Shown here: positions 53,784-63,660 of the stretch, one piece after another
Position numbering within the stretch: the first letter of the stretch is position 1
Layout: each line of letters opens with the position of its first letter
Source of the DNA: an uncultured Shimia sp.
Lineage (GTDB): Bacteria > Pseudomonadota > Alphaproteobacteria > Rhodobacterales > Rhodobacteraceae
Assembly (NCBI RefSeq): GCF_947498095.1
Contig: NZ_CANMJE010000007.1
Coordinates: 157,679-221,678, forward strand
Length of the DNA stretch: 64,000 nucleotides
Direction of reading: 5' to 3'
Notes under the pieces: generated by a model
What the model was told of the DNA's origin: nothing
Databases searched by the model: none
What the model saw: only the letters and a program-made list of their open reading frames with translations
Made by a program: the position numbers and the translations under genes

Positions 53784-54896
53784 ATGCGGCTAAGCTGTCC
53801 GAATTGTGGTGCCCAGTATGAAGTGCCAGTCGAGGTCATTCCACAAGATGGCCGTGATGTGCAGTGTTCAAATTGTGGGCACACGTGGTTTCAGCTGCAT
53901 CCCGATCAGGATGTAGATCTCGCTCAGGAGACCGGAGGCTCGCTTCCGGACCAAAGCTGGTCGCCCGAAGAAGTGGCCGAGACCGTTCAACAAGAAACAG
54001 ATCTTGTTGAAGATCCGGTCATGGACGAACACGATCAAGAGGTTCAACCGCCCGAACCACGGTTTGACGATGAACCCTCAGCGGATTCAGACCTGTCCCT
54101 CGAGGACGAAGAAGAAGACCCGCAACCCGAAGAGCCTCCAGTCGAGCCCGAAGAAGACGTCGCCGACGAAGCGTCAGAGGATGCAGACCACGCTGAGCCG
54201 GACGTAGCCGAAGAGACCGAAGATGAGGTGGATGACGAAGAGGATCCGGCTGACCTTGATGAAGAAGAAGCGGAAACTCCTCGATCCCCACGTGGAATAG
54301 ATCCAGCCATTGCGGATGTCCTGCGCCAAGAGGCAGAGTACGAAGCAAACGCGCGAGAAAGCGAAGCGCAAGAAGCGCTGGAAACACAAACAGAACTCGG
54401 CCTACAGGATCCCGGCTCACATGCTGACGATCAACGCGCCGCCGAAGCGCGCGAACGGATGCGCCGCATTCAGGGCCTGAACGATGGCTCCGATGATGCC
54501 GATGCAAGTCCTGAGGTGTCATCGACCGAGTTGGATGACGCCGCACATGCGTCTCGACGCGATCTTTTGCCGGACATTGACGAAATCAATTCGACTTTGC
54601 GGGCTGCTGATGATCGGGGCGGCGCAGAGGGCACAGTCGCGGCCGTCACCACCCGCGAGCGCAAGCGTAGTGGATTCCGGTTGGGCTTTGGACTTGTTCT
54701 GTTGTTCGCCGCGCTGGTCATCATGGCCTACATCTACAACCGCGAGATAGCGGCTGCATTCCCAGCGATGGCACCAGCAGTTGACACCTTAATGGAAACG
54801 CTGAACGCGATGCGGGTCTGGTTGGACACGCGTGTTACCGAAGCCATGTTGTGGCTGGATGGTATGGCAGAATCTGCTGGTGGCGAAACCGAGTAA
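53784..54896 (+). CDS. Acidic zinc-ribbon (MJ0042-type) membrane protein
   Basis: A 370-residue protein. Residues 1-38 are an MJ0042 zinc ribbon (CPNCGAQYEVPVEVI and CSNCGHTWFQ). Residues about 40-240 are a very acidic, low-complexity region (runs of Glu, Asp, Pro), then an alpha-rich stretch, and a membrane segment at about 297-314 (LGFGLVLLFAALVIMAYI). This layout is frequent in Rhodobacteraceae next to ftsE, but its role is unknown; regulation or scaffolding at the division site is a guess. ATG 53784 gives the zinc ribbon at the very start. Confidence 0.82.
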   Translation: MRLSCPNCGAQYEVPVEVIPQDGRDVQCSNCGHTWFQLHPDQDVDLAQETGGSLPDQSWSPEEVAETVQQETDLVEDPVMDEHDQEVQPPEPRFDDEPSADSDLSLEDEEEDPQPEEPPVEPEEDVADEASEDADHAEPDVAEETEDEVDDEEDPADLDEEEAETPRSPRGIDPAIADVLRQEAEYEANARESEAQEALETQTELGLQDPGSHADDQRAAEARERMRRIQGLNDGSDDADASPEVSSTELDDAAHASRRDLLPDIDEINSTLRAADDRGGAEGTVAAVTTRERKRSGFRLGFGLVLLFAALVIMAYIYNREIAAAFPAMAPAVDTLMETLNAMRVWLDTRVTEAMLWLDGMAESAGGETE

Positions 54897-54905
54897 AACC
54901 GGGGT

Positions 54906-57503
54906 TCAAAACCGATCCAGAAGCCGTTTCAGGTAACTGCGCTCTTGCTCTGTGCGTTCGTCCTCTCCGGCGCGGCGACGGATTTCATCCAGCAGGCGGC
55001 GCGCCTGACGATACACATCTTCTCCTTGCAGCAGGCCCTCTTCGGTGCCAGCTGGCCCGCGGGCGCCATTACTGCGACCAAGTGGATCTGACGAATTCCC
55101 CTGAGCTTGCTCACGGCCTTCCTGACCCTGCCCCTGTTGCTGGGCCATGGCCTCACCCAGATTGCGCATGCCTTCGCGCATGGCATCCATCGCCTGTGCT
55201 TGTTGATCTATGGCTTCTGCCAGATCATCCTGTCTCAAGGCCTCTTCGGCCCCTTCCATTGCCTCACCGGCTCGACCCAGCGCATCCGCTGCGGCATCCC
55301 CTTCCGGGGTTCCGCGACCGGGCATCTGACTTTGCAGATTTTCCAGCTGTTGACGCAGTGCTTCTTGGCGTTCTGCGAGGGAACCAGCACTCTGGCCTTG
55401 GCCCTGTTCACCTGGTTCTCCGGGGGTTTGGCCGCTCTGTCCGTCCTGACCATCCGAGCCGCTACCCTGGCCGGTACCATCATGTGCCTGGCCGCGACCC
55501 TCACCGCCGCTAAAGCCTTCGTTCCCCTGGGATTGCCCGGCGTTGCCGTTGGGGTTGAATTGCTCTTGCAACTCGCGGAAAGCCTCATCCGAGAGCCCTT
55601 GTTGATCCCGCAGAGTTTCTGCCAGACCTTCCATCGCCTCTTCACCTGGGCTTTGTTCACCGTTGCCTTGGCCCTGGGTCACCCGCATGTTTTCCATCAT
55701 GCGCTGGAACTCTTCGAGTGCCTGCATCGCTTCGGCCATGCGGCCTTGTTCCATCAGTTCCTGAATGCGGTCCATCATCCGCTGCAGGTCATCTTGGTTC
55801 AGCTGCATGCTGTTCTCAGCCGTTTGCTGATCTTCGCCACCTTGCTCGCCATCGCGTTGTTGCTGGCGCGCCAATTCACGCAGGTAGTCCTGAGTTGCCT
55901 CGCGCAATTCCTGCATCAATCGGGCAATTTCTTCATCGCTGGCACCGTTTTTCATGGCCTCGGCAAGGCGTTCGCGGGCCTGTTCCATGCGCGCCATTGC
56001 GTCGCCCAGATCACCCTCTTCCAACATCAGGGCCAGTTCCCAAAGCGCCTGAGAGATTTCATCCCTCTGGGGTTCTGCAAACCCATCGGCCCGCACCATG
56101 TTATCCAGCCGCCGCAGGATCGTGCCGAACCTCAGATAGGTGGTTTCGTCCGGGAAGAGCCCCTCCTCCGGTTGATAAGAAACAGCCCGCAAAAGCTGAA
56201 CCACACGTGGCGCGTTGGCCTTGTTCCACAAAAGATCGCGACGCAGTTCGACCACGGCCGCGGCAAGCGGATCAAAGAACCGACGCGCGGGCAGGATGGT
56301 CTTGAGTTCGGGCGCCGCCCCAGACTGAGCCACAGCATCTTCAACCGTCAACGACACGGTGACAGGCAGATGCGCCCAGACATGGTCTGAAAAATCCTCG
56401 ATCAACACCTCTTCAAAGGCCGAGCGATCTCCGGCGATGGGCAGCGGAAGCGGCACGTCGATAACCGCAATCTGCTCGGGTTCAATTGCCAGACCATGTT
56501 CGCGGTCTACTGCGGCCAAATCCAACGTAATGCGCGCTTGGCCAGAGACAATCTCATAATCATCCGTTGCAGAGAATGGCAGGCTCATCTCACCCCGACC
56601 TGAGACCTCTGCACTGCCCAAAATCACCACGCCCGGTGCTTCGTCAACCAGCATGTCGATCTGCCATGACCGCCCTCCGGCCCCTTCAATCACTAGCGAG
56701 CCGGATTGGGTGACCGTGAATTCCTGTTCCGGTTCGACAGCGCTTGGCACATCCTCAACCCGACCCGAGACTGACTCGGACACCGTAAGGGCGCCGACCT
56801 CGCCATAAAGACGTACCAACACGCGGCTACCTTGCGGCAAGACAAGCGATCCTTCCGGCAAGTCCGGCAAATACAACGCTGGTTTCCCTGTATAGGCAGG
56901 GGGCTCAATCCACCCCTCCCAGCTTGGCCCGCTGAGCGGAGCGGCGCCGCCAGCGGCCACTTCGGCCACCGTGCCAACGCGGGAAAACGAGCCAAACAAC
57001 AAGGCCACAGCAAGCGCCAGCACCGCAATGTAGCGCAAGCCAAAGGGATCCAGCCGAGAAATTCTAAGATTAGGCTCAGGCGCTTGAGCATCTGAAGCCT
57101 TGGCCGCCATGCGCCCCTGATGCACGCGCCACAACTGTTCAGCCGCATCATCGCCCGCACCAATTACGGGGTGGTCGCGCAGCGCTTGCAAGGGACGCCC
57201 CGGCAGGGTCGCGTCAAGTCGCACAAACGCCTCTTCGCGGGAAGGCCAATGAAAGCCGCGCGCACCTTTCCAAAGGCACCAAACGCTCAGGAACGCAGTA
57301 AACAATCCAACGGTCCAAAGCAGTTCAAGGCTGACTTCTTCGTGCAACCCCAACATCAGAGCCGCCAAAACGACAAAGGCCACTGACCAAAGGGACCAGA
57401 AGTTTCGCGTGACAGATTCGGCGAGCAGCCCCAAACGCGTCAGCGTCAGGACCCGACCCAGCCGTTTCAGCACCTTTTCAGGGTTGTCAGGGCGTGTTGC
57501 CAT
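54906..57503 (-). CDS. DUF4175/TIGR02302-family large membrane protein
   Basis: An 865-residue protein. Two membrane segments near residues 36-75 and a third near 156-172 precede a periplasmic beta-rich part (about 190-390) and a helical part. Residues about 560-830 are Gln/Gly/Glu/Met-rich with repeats such as QELMEQGRMAEAM and QGQG elements. It is a TIGR02302 family member, typically beside lysA in Rhodobacteraceae and Rhizobiales; function unknown. Convergent with the zinc-ribbon gene (nine bases apart). Confidence 0.88.
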   Translation of the reverse strand: MATRPDNPEKVLKRLGRVLTLTRLGLLAESVTRNFWSLWSVAFVVLAALMLGLHEEVSLELLWTVGLFTAFLSVWCLWKGARGFHWPSREEAFVRLDATLPGRPLQALRDHPVIGAGDDAAEQLWRVHQGRMAAKASDAQAPEPNLRISRLDPFGLRYIAVLALAVALLFGSFSRVGTVAEVAAGGAAPLSGPSWEGWIEPPAYTGKPALYLPDLPEGSLVLPQGSRVLVRLYGEVGALTVSESVSGRVEDVPSAVEPEQEFTVTQSGSLVIEGAGGRSWQIDMLVDEAPGVVILGSAEVSGRGEMSLPFSATDDYEIVSGQARITLDLAAVDREHGLAIEPEQIAVIDVPLPLPIAGDRSAFEEVLIEDFSDHVWAHLPVTVSLTVEDAVAQSGAAPELKTILPARRFFDPLAAAVVELRRDLLWNKANAPRVVQLLRAVSYQPEEGLFPDETTYLRFGTILRRLDNMVRADGFAEPQRDEISQALWELALMLEEGDLGDAMARMEQARERLAEAMKNGASDEEIARLMQELREATQDYLRELARQQQRDGEQGGEDQQTAENSMQLNQDDLQRMMDRIQELMEQGRMAEAMQALEEFQRMMENMRVTQGQGNGEQSPGEEAMEGLAETLRDQQGLSDEAFRELQEQFNPNGNAGQSQGNEGFSGGEGRGQAHDGTGQGSGSDGQDGQSGQTPGEPGEQGQGQSAGSLAERQEALRQQLENLQSQMPGRGTPEGDAAADALGRAGEAMEGAEEALRQDDLAEAIDQQAQAMDAMREGMRNLGEAMAQQQGQGQEGREQAQGNSSDPLGRSNGARGPAGTEEGLLQGEDVYRQARRLLDEIRRRAGEDERTEQERSYLKRLLDRF

Positions 57504-57536
57504 TCATCCTTCCAGATCGCTCAGAGGCAAAATGCA

Positions 57537-58802
57537 TCAGAGCCACTCAGGAATGGTATCTCGGTTTATCATTTCGTCCAAGGTCGGGCGTCGGCGGATA
57601 ACCGCAAATTGATCGCCTTTCACAAGCACTTCTGGGATCAAGGGGCGCGAGTTGTACTCGCTCGACATCACAGCACCATAAGCACCAGCACTGCGAAACG
57701 CGATCAAATCACCCGCCTGAACCGGCTCCATCACCCGTTCTTTGGCAAAGGTGTCACCAGATTCACAGACCGGGCCAACGATGTCATAACGCTGTTTTTC
57801 AACGCCCGGAGAGGCTTCGACCACAGGAATAATGTCATGGTGCGCTTCGTACATGGCAGGGCGGATCAGATCATTCATGGCGCCATCGATGATCATAAAC
57901 TCGCGATCTTCGCCCTCTTTCACGTAAATCACCTTGCTGACCATGATCCCGGCATTGCCCGCAATCAGGCGGCCCGGTTCAATTTCGATCTCGCAGCCAA
58001 GATGACCCAGGGTTTCACGCACCATCGCGCCGTATTCGGTTGGCAAAGGCGGCGCATCATTCGAGCGCGTATAGGGAATTCCCAGACCGCCACCCAAATC
58101 CAGCCGCGAAATCTCGTGCCCGTCGCTGCGCAGGTCTTCAGTTAACTGCGCGACTTTTTCATAGGCCAGCCGGAACGGCTCAAGCTGCGTCAATTGGCTG
58201 CCGATATGCACATCAATGCCAATTACTTTAAGCCCCTTGAGGCTTGCGGCATGAGCATAGACCTCTCGCGCCCGGCTAATGGGGATGCCAAATTTATTCT
58301 CGGATTTGCCAGTGGCAATCTTGGCGTGGGTTTTGGCATCGACATCCGGGTTCACGCGCACCGTGATGGGGGCCACAACGCCCAACACCAAAGCAACCTC
58401 ATTGATCACAGCCATTTCAGGCTCGGATTCGACGTTGAACTGACGAATGCCGCCGCTCAGGGCCATCTCAATCTCATCGCGGGTTTTCCCGACGCCGGAA
58501 AAAACGATCCGATCTCCCGGCACGCCTGCGGCTTTGGCACGGGCATACTCGCCGCCAGACACGACGTCCATGCCAGCGCCAACGGCTGCCAATGTCTTAA
58601 GAATCGCCTGATTGCTAGCGGCTTTCATGGCGTAGCAGACCAGATGGTCCATGCCCTCCAATGCCTCGTCGAACAGCCGGAAGTGGCGTTCAAACGTGGC
58701 TGTGGAATAGCAATAAAAGGGCGTGCCAACTTCGGCGGCAATCTCTGCAACGGGTACGTCCTCGGCAAAAAGCGCACCATCACGATAGAGAAAATGATCC
58801 AT
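57537..58802 (-). CDS. lysA: Diaminopimelate decarboxylase
   Basis: A 421-residue fold-type III PLP enzyme for the last step of lysine synthesis. PLP lysine K60 in CYAMKAASNQAIL; the phosphate loop GGGLGIPY (about 238-245), EPGRLIAGNAGIM (about 276-288), and the active-site CESGDTFAKERVM (about 342-354). Runs on the minus strand ahead of the DUF4175 gene, 33 bases away, a family-typical pairing. Here argH, often the next gene upstream, is absent and a crotonase takes its place. Confidence 0.96.
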   Translation of the reverse strand: MDHFLYRDGALFAEDVPVAEIAAEVGTPFYCYSTATFERHFRLFDEALEGMDHLVCYAMKAASNQAILKTLAAVGAGMDVVSGGEYARAKAAGVPGDRIVFSGVGKTRDEIEMALSGGIRQFNVESEPEMAVINEVALVLGVVAPITVRVNPDVDAKTHAKIATGKSENKFGIPISRAREVYAHAASLKGLKVIGIDVHIGSQLTQLEPFRLAYEKVAQLTEDLRSDGHEISRLDLGGGLGIPYTRSNDAPPLPTEYGAMVRETLGHLGCEIEIEPGRLIAGNAGIMVSKVIYVKEGEDREFMIIDGAMNDLIRPAMYEAHHDIIPVVEASPGVEKQRYDIVGPVCESGDTFAKERVMEPVQAGDLIAFRSAGAYGAVMSSEYNSRPLIPEVLVKGDQFAVIRRRPTLDEMINRDTIPEWL

Positions 58803-58914
58803 ATCCGGCCCTTTCAGCCTGTCATAACCCGCCTCTCATAGCCAGCAGTGCTCAGGCAATCAACATGCGCGGGCGGGCAGACGGGAAAATACCTGGCAGC
58901 TTGGCAGTCGCACA

Positions 58915-59718
58915 TCAGATGTCAGCAAAATCTCCACCCCGACCTTTGCCACTGGAAAAGCGGGCAGCACCCGAGGTGCCTTCGGATATAAAGCTTTGAA
59001 ATGATTGCCATTCGCGTTTGAGACTCGCTGCCAGTTCGGGCCCAGAAAGACGGGCCGAGGCATGGTCAGCCCGCATGCACTCTTGGGGGAAACGGGTCAA
59101 CGCCTCGGCAAGCTCCATCGCCTGATCCAATGCCTGCCCATCAGGCACCACACGATCTGCCAGTCCCATACGCATGGCCTCATCTGCACCAACGGGGCGT
59201 CCGATCAGGATCAGATCATTGGCCCGCCCCTGCCCGACAAGACGCGGCAACCGAACAGTGCCACCATCGATCAACGGCACTCCCCAGCGGCGACAGAACA
59301 CACCAAACGTGGCGCTCTCGGCGGCGATGCGCATGTCACACCAAGCAGCCAGTTCGAGGCCCCCGGCAACGGCATATCCTTCAACCGCCGCGATCACGGG
59401 CTTGGAGAGAATGAGCCGTGACGGGCCCATAGGACCGGGGATGGGATCAGTGACGGCATCACTCCAAGTATCTGGAATTATGACGTTTTCAATCCACTCC
59501 TGGCCCTCACCTGTTGCGGCAGATTTGAGATCATAGCCAGCGCAGAAATGATCCCCGGCACCCGTGAAGATGGCCACATCAACCGATTCCTCGGCGTCAA
59601 AATCGAGGAACGCTTCGTAAAGGGCTCGGGCCGTTTCGGGGTTTACGGCATTGCGCGCGCCGGGGCGATTGATGGTGATGATCCGAACCCGCCCGCGATC
59701 TTCGATGGTGATGCTCAT
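58915..59718 (-). CDS. Enoyl-CoA hydratase/isomerase family protein
   Basis: A 267-residue crotonase. CoA-thioester oxyanion hole: AGDHFCAGYDLKSA (about residues 56-69) and VAGGLELAAWCDMRIA (about 113-128); catalytic Glu in FGVFCRRWGVPLIDGG is partly replaced, since the second usual Glu is not obvious. ATG 59718 follows GGAGGG by seven bases; an upstream Met at 59733 is possible. It may act in beta-oxidation or as a degradative hydratase. Stands alone between lysA and slyX. Confidence 0.85.
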   Translation of the reverse strand: MSITIEDRGRVRIITINRPGARNAVNPETARALYEAFLDFDAEESVDVAIFTGAGDHFCAGYDLKSAATGEGQEWIENVIIPDTWSDAVTDPIPGPMGPSRLILSKPVIAAVEGYAVAGGLELAAWCDMRIAAESATFGVFCRRWGVPLIDGGTVRLPRLVGQGRANDLILIGRPVGADEAMRMGLADRVVPDGQALDQAMELAEALTRFPQECMRADHASARLSGPELAASLKREWQSFQSFISEGTSGAARFSSGKGRGGDFADI

Positions 59719-59820
59719 ATGACGACCCTCCATTAAAGCATCCTTGCGCCGGATACCCTTGCAGGCAAGCCCAACGCCGCGTCGCTTGACGCTTGCGCCG
59801 GGCGGGCCTATCGAAGCGTC

Positions 59821-60015
59821 ATGGAAAAACTCGAAGAACAAATTGCGCATCTGACCCGCACTGTCGAAGAACTTTCGGACGTTATGGCGAGACAGGACGC
59901 CGAGATAGCCACGCTCAAACGGCGTGTTCAGATGCTGATGGAACGCGAGGCCGGACGGGAAGCGGACGCGTCAGGCGGGATGGTCATCGGTAACGAGCGC
60001 CCACCGCATTACTAA
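59821..60015 (+). CDS. slyX: SlyX-family small protein
   Basis: A 64-residue coiled-coil protein: MEKLEEQIAHLTRTVEELSD with heptad leucines (residues 1-43), then a short tail ending ERPPHY, the usual SlyX C-terminus. Cytoplasmic, function unknown. Divergent from the crotonase with about 100 bases between. Confidence 0.88.
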   Translation: MEKLEEQIAHLTRTVEELSDVMARQDAEIATLKRRVQMLMEREAGREADASGGMVIGNERPPHY

Positions 60016-60121
60016 GGGCGCATCCCGAATTGGGCCGTTTGGTACACTTCCCAGCCCCCCAGCACCGTACGACCCCGCCCTACCTCAGCGTGCGTTTAGA
60101 GGTTGGTAAGAGGGCTGATCG

Positions 60122-63100
60122 CTAAAACTCTTCCACCGCCATCACGCCTTCGAGCGACTTCAGCGCACCTTTGATCTGGGGGTTGACCGGGCATTGGATG
60201 CCAAGGTCCATCTCAACCTCGCCCGGCAGTTCGCCATGCATCAGGCAGAACATGACCGGCCCCTTGCCGCCCAGTTTGACCGTTTCGATACTCTGCTGGA
60301 TCACATTGGCCACCGGCATCACGGCAGTGATGTCTTCAACGTAGATCTTTAACCCCATGGCCCCGGCATCAGCCACGACACTGTCGACGGGGGCGATGGA
60401 TTTTGCCAAGAGCTTGAGTTGGTCCGCCTCGACGGTGGCCTCGACCGTGACAACAACTTTGGAGCCCGTTTCCAGATAGTCGCGGCTTTTCTCGAGGGTT
60501 TCGGAAAAAATCGTCACCTCGTAGGCGCCTGTCGGATCAGAAAGTTGCGCAAAGGCAAAACGGTTTCCCCGGCTGGACTTGCGTTCCTGACGACCCGAAA
60601 CACGGCCCGCGATCTTCACAACACAAGGCCCCATGCGGGCCTGTTCGGTGGCCTCGTCCAGCGTGAGAACCTTTTTGCGCTTGAGCGCGGCCATGTAGTC
60701 TTCAAGCGGGTGGCCCGACAGGAAGAAGCCAACGGCCTTGGCCTCTTCGTCCAGCTTTTCAGCCGGCAGCCAGTCGGCGACGCGGGACAGGCGCGGTTCG
60801 GGCAAATCGTCACCCGCTTCGCCAAACAAGGACACTTGGTTCGAAGACTTTTGGTCAAAAATCGCGGCGGAATAGGCCACAAGCCCATCCAGACTCTCAA
60901 GAACCCGACGACGGTTCTTATCCAGCTCGTCAAAGGCCCCTGAACGGGCCAGCATTTCTAATGGGCGTTTGCCGACACGTTTGAGATCAACCCGGCGGGC
61001 AAAGTCAAAGAGGGTAGCAAAAGGCTTGTCTTTGCCGTCAACCTTGCGCCCTTCGGTCACCAGGTGCATCGCTTCGACACCGACGTTTTTCAAGGCCCCC
61101 AGCCCGTAAACCAAAGCGCCGTCAACCACGGTGAACGTGGCGTCGGAGCGGTTCACACACGGCGGCACCCAAGGCAAAGCCAGCGCTTTTTTCACTTCTT
61201 CAAAGTAGACGGCCAACTTGTCGGTCAGATGGATATCACAGTTCATCACCCCGGCCATGAACTCGACAGGGTGGTTCGCCTTGAGCCAGGCGGTCTGATA
61301 GCTGACCACGGCATAGGCTGCTGCGTGGGATTTGTTAAAGCCGTAGTTGGCGAATTTTTCCAAGAGGTCGAAGACCTCTGATGCCTTCTTTTTGTCGACC
61401 CCGTTTTCCATCGCGCCCTTTTCGAACTTGGGGCGTTCCTTAGCCATTTCCTCGGCGATTTTCTTACCCATCGCCCGGCGGAGCAAATCCGCACCACCCA
61501 GCGAGTAGCCCGCCATGACCTGAGCGATCTGCATCACCTGTTCCTGATAAACGATGATGCCTTGGGTCTCTTCAAGGATGTGGTCGATCAGAGGATGAAC
61601 GGATTCAACCTCGCGCAGGCCATTCTTGACCTCGCAATAGGTCGGGATGTTCTCCATCGGGCCGGGTCTGTAGAGGGCGACGAGCGCCACGATGTCCTCG
61701 ATACTGGTGGGCTTCATGCGCTTCAGCGCGTCCATCATGCCCGAGGATTCCACCTGGAACACGGCCACGGTTTTGGCGGCGGAGTAGAGTTTATAGGTCG
61801 GGTCGTCATCCAGCGGGATGGCGTTGATCTCGTTCACGGCGCCTTCGGGTGGCTCGTAGAGCTGGGTGCCGTCGGCGGTAATATGGATGTCACGGCCCGA
61901 AGCAAGGATCTGTTCGATGGCGTTTTGGATAACGGTGAGTGTCTTGAGGCCGAGGAAGTCGAATTTCACAAGACCCGCCTGTTCAACCCATTTCATGTTG
62001 AATTGGGTGGCTGGCATATCCGAACGGGGATCCTGATAAAGCGGCACCAGCGCGTCCAGCGGGCGATCGCCGATCACCACACCGGCGGCATGGGTCGAGG
62101 CGTTCCGCAGCAGCCCTTCAACCTGCTGGCCGTAATTCAGCAGGCGTTCCACTACCTCTTCGTTGCGAGCTTCTTCGCGCAGCCGCGGCTCATCCGCCAA
62201 CGCCTTCTCGATGCTGACAGGTTTAACGCCTTCGACCGGGATCATCTTTGACAGACGGTCGACCTGACCATAAGGCATCTGCAACACACGGCCGATATCT
62301 CGCACGGCGGCTTTGGACAATAGCGCACCAAAGGTGATGATCTGGCCAACCTTGTCGCGGCCGTATTTCTCTTGCACGTAGCGGATCACCTCTTCGCGGC
62401 GATCCATGCAAAAGTCGATGTCAAAGTCAGGCATCGAGACCCGTTCAGGATTGAGAAAGCGTTCAAACAGCAGGCTGTAGCGCAAGGGATCAAGGTCGGT
62501 GATCAACAGCGCATAGGCCACTAGGCTGCCCGCCCCGGAACCACGGCCCGGCCCCACAGGAATGCCCTTGTCCTTGGCCCATTTAATAAAGTCGGCAACG
62601 ATCAGGAAATAGCCCGGAAAACCCATGCCTTCGATGATGCCCAGTTCGAAATCAAGCCGCGCCTTGTAGTCTTCAACGCTGACGGCGTGGGGGATCATCG
62701 AGAGACGATACTCGAGGCCGGCCTCGGCCTGACGACGCAGTTCGGCAACCTCATCATCGGCGAATTTCGGCAGGATCGGGTCACGGCGATAGGCCATAAA
62801 GGCGCAGCGTTTGGCGATCTCGATCGTGTTGTCTATCGCTTCGGGAAGATCGGCAAACAAGGTCACCATTTCCTGCTGCGACTTGAAGTAATGCTGGGAT
62901 GTCAGTCGGCGACGCCCGGCCTGTTGGTCAACATAGGCGCCTTCGGCGATGCAGATCAGGGCATCATGCGCCTCAAACATATCGGTTTTCGGGAAGTAGA
63001 CGTCATTTGTGGCCACCAAGGGGATGCCCATGCCATAGGCCATCTCAAGGAACGGGCGTTCGGTCAGGCGCTCGGCTTCAGGTTGGCCACCTTCGCCGGG

Positions 63101-63640
63101 GTGGCGTTGGAGTTCGATATAGAGGCGATCACCGAACATTTGGTGAAAGCGGGACATCATGGCCTGAGCTGCCGGGTGCTGACCCTGTTGCAAGAGCCGC
63201 CCCATCGGTCCATCCGGGCCACCCGTTAGACAGATCAACCCTTCGCTATGCGCCGCCAGTTCGTCAATCGAGACCTGCGGCAACTGCCCACCACTGTCTA
63301 CATAGAGACAGGACGACAGTTTCATCAGGTTCTCATAGCCCTCTTCACGTTGAGACAAGAGCACGACTGGCGCAGGGGCCGGGGGCTGCGTGCGCCCCGA
63401 TGGGTCATCATGGGGCATGGTCACATCGACCTGACAGCCAATGATGGGCTGGACCCCGGCGCCACTGGCGGTCACGGAAAACTCCAGCGCCGCAAACATG
63501 TTGTTGGTGTCGGTGATCGCAACCGCAGGCATATCCGCTGCCGCGCACATGCCAGGCAGTTTCTTGACCCGCAACGCGCCCTCAAGAAGCGAGTATTCGG
63601 TATGCGTGCGGAGGTGAATGAATCGGGGTTGGCTGCTCAT
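60122..63640 (-). CDS. dnaE: DNA polymerase III alpha subunit
   Basis: The 1172-residue replicative polymerase. PHP domain: FIHLRTHTEYSLLEGALRV (about 7-25), polymerase catalytic aspartates in PDFDIDFCMDRR (404-415), FFPGYFLIVADFIKWAK-like palm segment (about 334-350), then the tandem HhH and an OB domain near residue 1000. The length and the PHP start show the DnaE1 type, not the short ImuC/DnaE2. Single-copy here; its ATG is on the minus strand 20 bases before the structured region at the window edge. Confidence 0.97.
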   Translation of the reverse strand: MSSQPRFIHLRTHTEYSLLEGALRVKKLPGMCAAADMPAVAITDTNNMFAALEFSVTASGAGVQPIIGCQVDVTMPHDDPSGRTQPPAPAPVVLLSQREEGYENLMKLSSCLYVDSGGQLPQVSIDELAAHSEGLICLTGGPDGPMGRLLQQGQHPAAQAMMSRFHQMFGDRLYIELQRHPGEGGQPEAERLTERPFLEMAYGMGIPLVATNDVYFPKTDMFEAHDALICIAEGAYVDQQAGRRRLTSQHYFKSQQEMVTLFADLPEAIDNTIEIAKRCAFMAYRRDPILPKFADDEVAELRRQAEAGLEYRLSMIPHAVSVEDYKARLDFELGIIEGMGFPGYFLIVADFIKWAKDKGIPVGPGRGSGAGSLVAYALLITDLDPLRYSLLFERFLNPERVSMPDFDIDFCMDRREEVIRYVQEKYGRDKVGQIITFGALLSKAAVRDIGRVLQMPYGQVDRLSKMIPVEGVKPVSIEKALADEPRLREEARNEEVVERLLNYGQQVEGLLRNASTHAAGVVIGDRPLDALVPLYQDPRSDMPATQFNMKWVEQAGLVKFDFLGLKTLTVIQNAIEQILASGRDIHITADGTQLYEPPEGAVNEINAIPLDDDPTYKLYSAAKTVAVFQVESSGMMDALKRMKPTSIEDIVALVALYRPGPMENIPTYCEVKNGLREVESVHPLIDHILEETQGIIVYQEQVMQIAQVMAGYSLGGADLLRRAMGKKIAEEMAKERPKFEKGAMENGVDKKKASEVFDLLEKFANYGFNKSHAAAYAVVSYQTAWLKANHPVEFMAGVMNCDIHLTDKLAVYFEEVKKALALPWVPPCVNRSDATFTVVDGALVYGLGALKNVGVEAMHLVTEGRKVDGKDKPFATLFDFARRVDLKRVGKRPLEMLARSGAFDELDKNRRRVLESLDGLVAYSAAIFDQKSSNQVSLFGEAGDDLPEPRLSRVADWLPAEKLDEEAKAVGFFLSGHPLEDYMAALKRKKVLTLDEATEQARMGPCVVKIAGRVSGRQERKSSRGNRFAFAQLSDPTGAYEVTIFSETLEKSRDYLETGSKVVVTVEATVEADQLKLLAKSIAPVDSVVADAGAMGLKIYVEDITAVMPVANVIQQSIETVKLGGKGPVMFCLMHGELPGEVEMDLGIQCPVNPQIKGALKSLEGVMAVEEF

Positions 63641-63660
63641 GCGGTCAAGCTAGCGTAGAG

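Noticed and set aside
55107..56390. A 427-codon open frame antisense to the DUF4175 gene
   Set aside because: Leu/Phe/His-rich sequence comes from the complement of Gln/Glu/Met codons in the low-complexity part; no start site or context supports it.
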